Part shown: positions 13,711-15,325 of the stretch, piece after piece
How positions within the stretch are numbered: position 1 is the first letter of the stretch
Layout: every line of letters begins with the position of its first letter
Assembly: GCA_052387235.1 (NCBI GenBank)
Contig: JBQTJJ010000004.1
Location: 1 to 15,325 of the forward strand
DNA length: 15,325 nt
Origin: JBQTJJ01 sp052387235
Lineage (GTDB): Bacteria; Actinomycetota; Acidimicrobiia; Acidimicrobiales; GCA-2861595
Reading direction: 5' to 3'
Translations under genes and position numbers: made by a program
The notes under the pieces: model-generated
Told to the model about the DNA's origin: nothing
The model's database searches: none
The model's input: only the letters and a program-made list of their open reading frames with translations

Positions 13711-15153
13711 TCACGACACGATCAGGGCGGTGACCATCCCGAACATGCCCGTCTCCCGCTCGGCATGGGGGAGGATGTGGCAGTGCCAGGCCCAGGTCCC
13801 GGGTGCGGTGGCCTGCACGAGCACGGTGTAGCGCTCGCCCGGCCCCACCATCACGGTGTCGGCCCTGTAGGGCTGGGGGACCGGGTAGCCGTCCTTGGCG
13901 ATCACCGTCTGGGCCAGCCCGTGCAGGTGCATCGGGTGGGCCATGACGCCCTCGTTCATGTAGTGGACCTGGATCCACTCGCCCCGCTCGGCCACGTAGG
14001 GCTCGGTGGCCGGGAACGACTTGCCGTTGAGGCTGTACCCGATGGTGCCGGCGTCGTTGAGCATCATCACGTGCTCCTGGGTGACGTGCACCCCGGCCGG
14101 GACGGGCTCCGATCCCACGAGGAAGGCGGCGGCCAGCCCGTTCGACACCTGCTTGGCCGCGTTGTGGTGCGAGTGGTACATGGCCACGGCCGGCGTGTCC
14201 TGGGCCGTGAACTCGTAGGTGTAGGACTGGCCCGGCTTCACCGGCGGCTGGGTGATGTCGGGCACGCCGTCCAGGGCGTTGGGGATGTCGATGCCGTGGA
14301 AGTGGATGACGGTCGACTCGGGCAGCTCGTTCTCGAGCACCACCCTCACCTTGTCGCCCGGATCCACCTTGATGGTCGGCCCCGGGACCGTGCCGTTGTA
14401 GGTCCACGCCTCGACCCGCTTGCCGGGCTCGACCTCCCACTGGACGATCCTGGTGGTCAGGTCGAACTGCTTGGTCCCGTCGGCCAGCACGGTGGGGGCC
14501 AGCAGCTGCGCGCCCTTGCCCTCGGTGGCGGCCGGGAAGGCCTTGGTGGTGGCGGCCATGACCTCGTCCATCTCGTCGGCCGTCATCGGCCCACCGGCGG
14601 CGTGGTCCATGGTGCCGGCGGTGGCTGTGCCGCCCGCCAGCACCTCGAGCTCGGCCTGCATGCCCGCGGCCCGGTGGCCCGGGACGCCGCAGAACATCAC
14701 GTAGGAGCCGGGCTCCAGACCGCTCAGGTCCAGGGTGCCGGACGCACCCGGGTCGAGCAGGTCGACGGCGAGGTCCTCGCCCTCGATCATCAGGTCGTGC
14801 CGGATGGCCCCGCTGTTGGTCACCTCGAGGACGCCCCCCGCCGCGACCTCCACCACCGCCGGCCGGATCGACAGATCGGCCAGCGTGACGGCGGTGGACG
14901 TCGGCGCCCCCTCGGCGGCGCCGGTTGCAGGAGCGGCGTCGTCGCCGGCCTCGTCGACGGCCCGCACCGCCAGCCCGACGGCCACCATGCTGGACAGCAG
15001 CGCCATGGCGGCCAGGACGTAGACGACGACGAGGAGCCCGTCCCGGCGGGCGCCCCCTCCGGGCCGGCCGGCGGGCGGCCGGGGCGGGGGGGCGCCGCCG
15101 GGACGGGGGGACTCGGGAGTGGACGGGGCCGGGGTGTCGATGACCGTGCTCAT
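13711..15153 (-). CDS. Membrane-anchored multicopper oxidase with extra N-terminal cupredoxin
   Basis: The 480-residue product has a Pro-rich cytoplasmic N-terminus (1-38), one helix (about 39-65) and a long exported part. Residues about 85-173 form a cupredoxin domain with a type 1 copper set H119, C155, H160, M165 (YVMFCGVPGHRAAGM). Residues about 215-480 form a two-domain multicopper oxidase with all four His motifs: H284-F-H286, H327-S-H329, H406-P-M-H409-L-H411 and H457-C458-H459-x3-H463, giving a trinuclear cluster and a second type 1 site with M470 as likely axial ligand. The fused cupredoxin may feed electrons into the oxidase, which reduces O2 while oxidising a metal, phenol or electron carrier; a nitrite-reducing role is less likely because the laccase-type trinuclear ligands are present. 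I chose ATG 15153 for the clean topology and the promoter next to it; longer in-frame starts run through the operator boxes. It converges on the preceding gene. Confidence 0.92.
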   Translation of the reverse strand: MSTVIDTPAPSTPESPRPGGAPPPRPPAGRPGGGARRDGLLVVVYVLAAMALLSSMVAVGLAVRAVDEAGDDAAPATGAAEGAPTSTAVTLADLSIRPAVVEVAAGGVLEVTNSGAIRHDLMIEGEDLAVDLLDPGASGTLDLSGLEPGSYVMFCGVPGHRAAGMQAELEVLAGGTATAGTMDHAAGGPMTADEMDEVMAATTKAFPAATEGKGAQLLAPTVLADGTKQFDLTTRIVQWEVEPGKRVEAWTYNGTVPGPTIKVDPGDKVRVVLENELPESTVIHFHGIDIPNALDGVPDITQPPVKPGQSYTYEFTAQDTPAVAMYHSHHNAAKQVSNGLAAAFLVGSEPVPAGVHVTQEHVMMLNDAGTIGYSLNGKSFPATEPYVAERGEWIQVHYMNEGVMAHPMHLHGLAQTVIAKDGYPVPQPYRADTVMVGPGERYTVLVQATAPGTWAWHCHILPHAERETGMFGMVTALIVS

Positions 15154-15159
15154 GGCGCC

Positions 15160-15223
15160 AGCGTGACGGAGGGCATCCGTCCCGCCCAGGGGCGAGGGTC
15201 CCACCGGGAGGGCCGTTGGTCCC
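15160..15223 (-). promoter_or_regulatory. Promoter of the multicopper oxidase with tandem DosR/DevR-like boxes
   Basis: On the minus strand GGGACCAACGGCCC (15223-15210) and GGGACCCTCGCCCC (15202-15189) both fit the mycobacterial DosR core GGGACYNNNGNCCC at every fixed base. They lie 21 bp apart, two helical turns. A third, weaker copy (GGGACGGATGCCCT, 15183-15170) mismatches at two fixed positions. A -10-like CACGCT (15165-15160) lies six bases before the ATG, pointing to a leaderless transcript. With a start at 15153 the two good boxes centre near -43 and -64, the positions known for DosR activation. Confidence 0.62.
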
Positions 15224-15227
15224 ATCA

Positions 15228-15274
15228 GGGAGCGGCTCCCCGGACGCGCCGGGGCGCCGGCCAGCAGGGCCGGC
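15228..15274. repeat. Cluster of GC-rich inverted repeats at the right edge
   Basis: Three perfect dyads lie side by side: GGGAGC/GCTCCC around one base (15228-15240), CCCCGG/CCGGGG around five bases (15238-15254) and GCCGGCC/GGCCGGC around five bases (15256-15274). They may terminate a gene beyond the window edge or reflect base composition. No gene is seen from 15224 to 15325. Confidence 0.35.
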
Positions 15275-15325
15275 CGCCCAACCCCCACAGGGCCGACCGC
15301 ACCCCCAGGGCCGGCCCGCCCCGCC

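Noticed and set aside
15154..15288. Longer multicopper oxidase start up to 15288
   Set aside because: The added residues show no signal or domain and cover the operator boxes and the -10-like hexamer.
1..15325. CRISPR array, tRNA, rRNA, insertion sequence or attachment site
   Set aside because: No regularly spaced repeats, cloverleaf-like sequence, rRNA stretch, transposase or flanking terminal repeats were seen while reading; this was by eye, without a search tool.

Overview
The window is GC-rich DNA from a high-GC actinobacterium. The evidence is a SARP-type regulator with a BTAD domain, a DUF1059 gene start, a MurJ-like flippase of actinobacterial type, several probable leaderless starts behind TANNNT-like -10 boxes, and a selenocysteine formate dehydrogenase of the kind known from Acidimicrobiia and Thermoleophilia. 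The class is inference; no rRNA or tRNA gene is present to settle it.

Region 1 (1-1540) is a small regulatory island: the first codons of a DUF1059 gene on the minus strand, a divergent SARP regulator gene, then a cupin-like gene. Both target promoters (minus strand near 73-104, plus strand 892-923) carry the same heptamer CCAACCT twice, 11 bp apart and exactly 8 bp from a -10-like hexamer. That is the textbook layout of a SARP-activated promoter, so the regulator and its probable targets can be read from one kilobase. A frameshifted remnant of a small exported protein may follow the cupin gene.

Region 2 (1575-6480, minus strand) is a tight three-gene operon transcribed murJ-like flippase, then GT4 glycosyltransferase, then an exported alkaline-phosphatase-like protein with a long membrane half. 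Both junctions are ATGA overlaps. It probably serves cell-envelope polysaccharide or lipid-linked precursor handling.

Region 3 (6595-12830, plus strand) begins with an endonuclease/exonuclease/phosphatase-family gene whose reading frame runs without a stop into a tiny DUF2630-like ORF. A selenoprotein formate dehydrogenase operon follows: fdhA with an in-frame UGA at 8097 and a near-canonical SECIS hairpin, fdhB with four [4Fe-4S] clusters and a tail anchor, and an NrfD-type membrane subunit. The junctions are ATGA or GTGA overlaps. Together these would oxidise formate and pass electrons to the quinone pool. A small DUF4267-like membrane protein and an unrecognised protein (12840-13607) come next.

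Region 4 (13608-15325) holds two hairpins between convergent genes, then a membrane-anchored three-cupredoxin multicopper oxidase on the minus strand. Its promoter carries two full matches and one partial match to the DosR/DevR box (GGGACYNNNGNCCC), phased by about two helical turns. This suggests control by hypoxia, redox state or nitric oxide. The right edge is a cluster of GC-rich inverted repeats with no gene seen.
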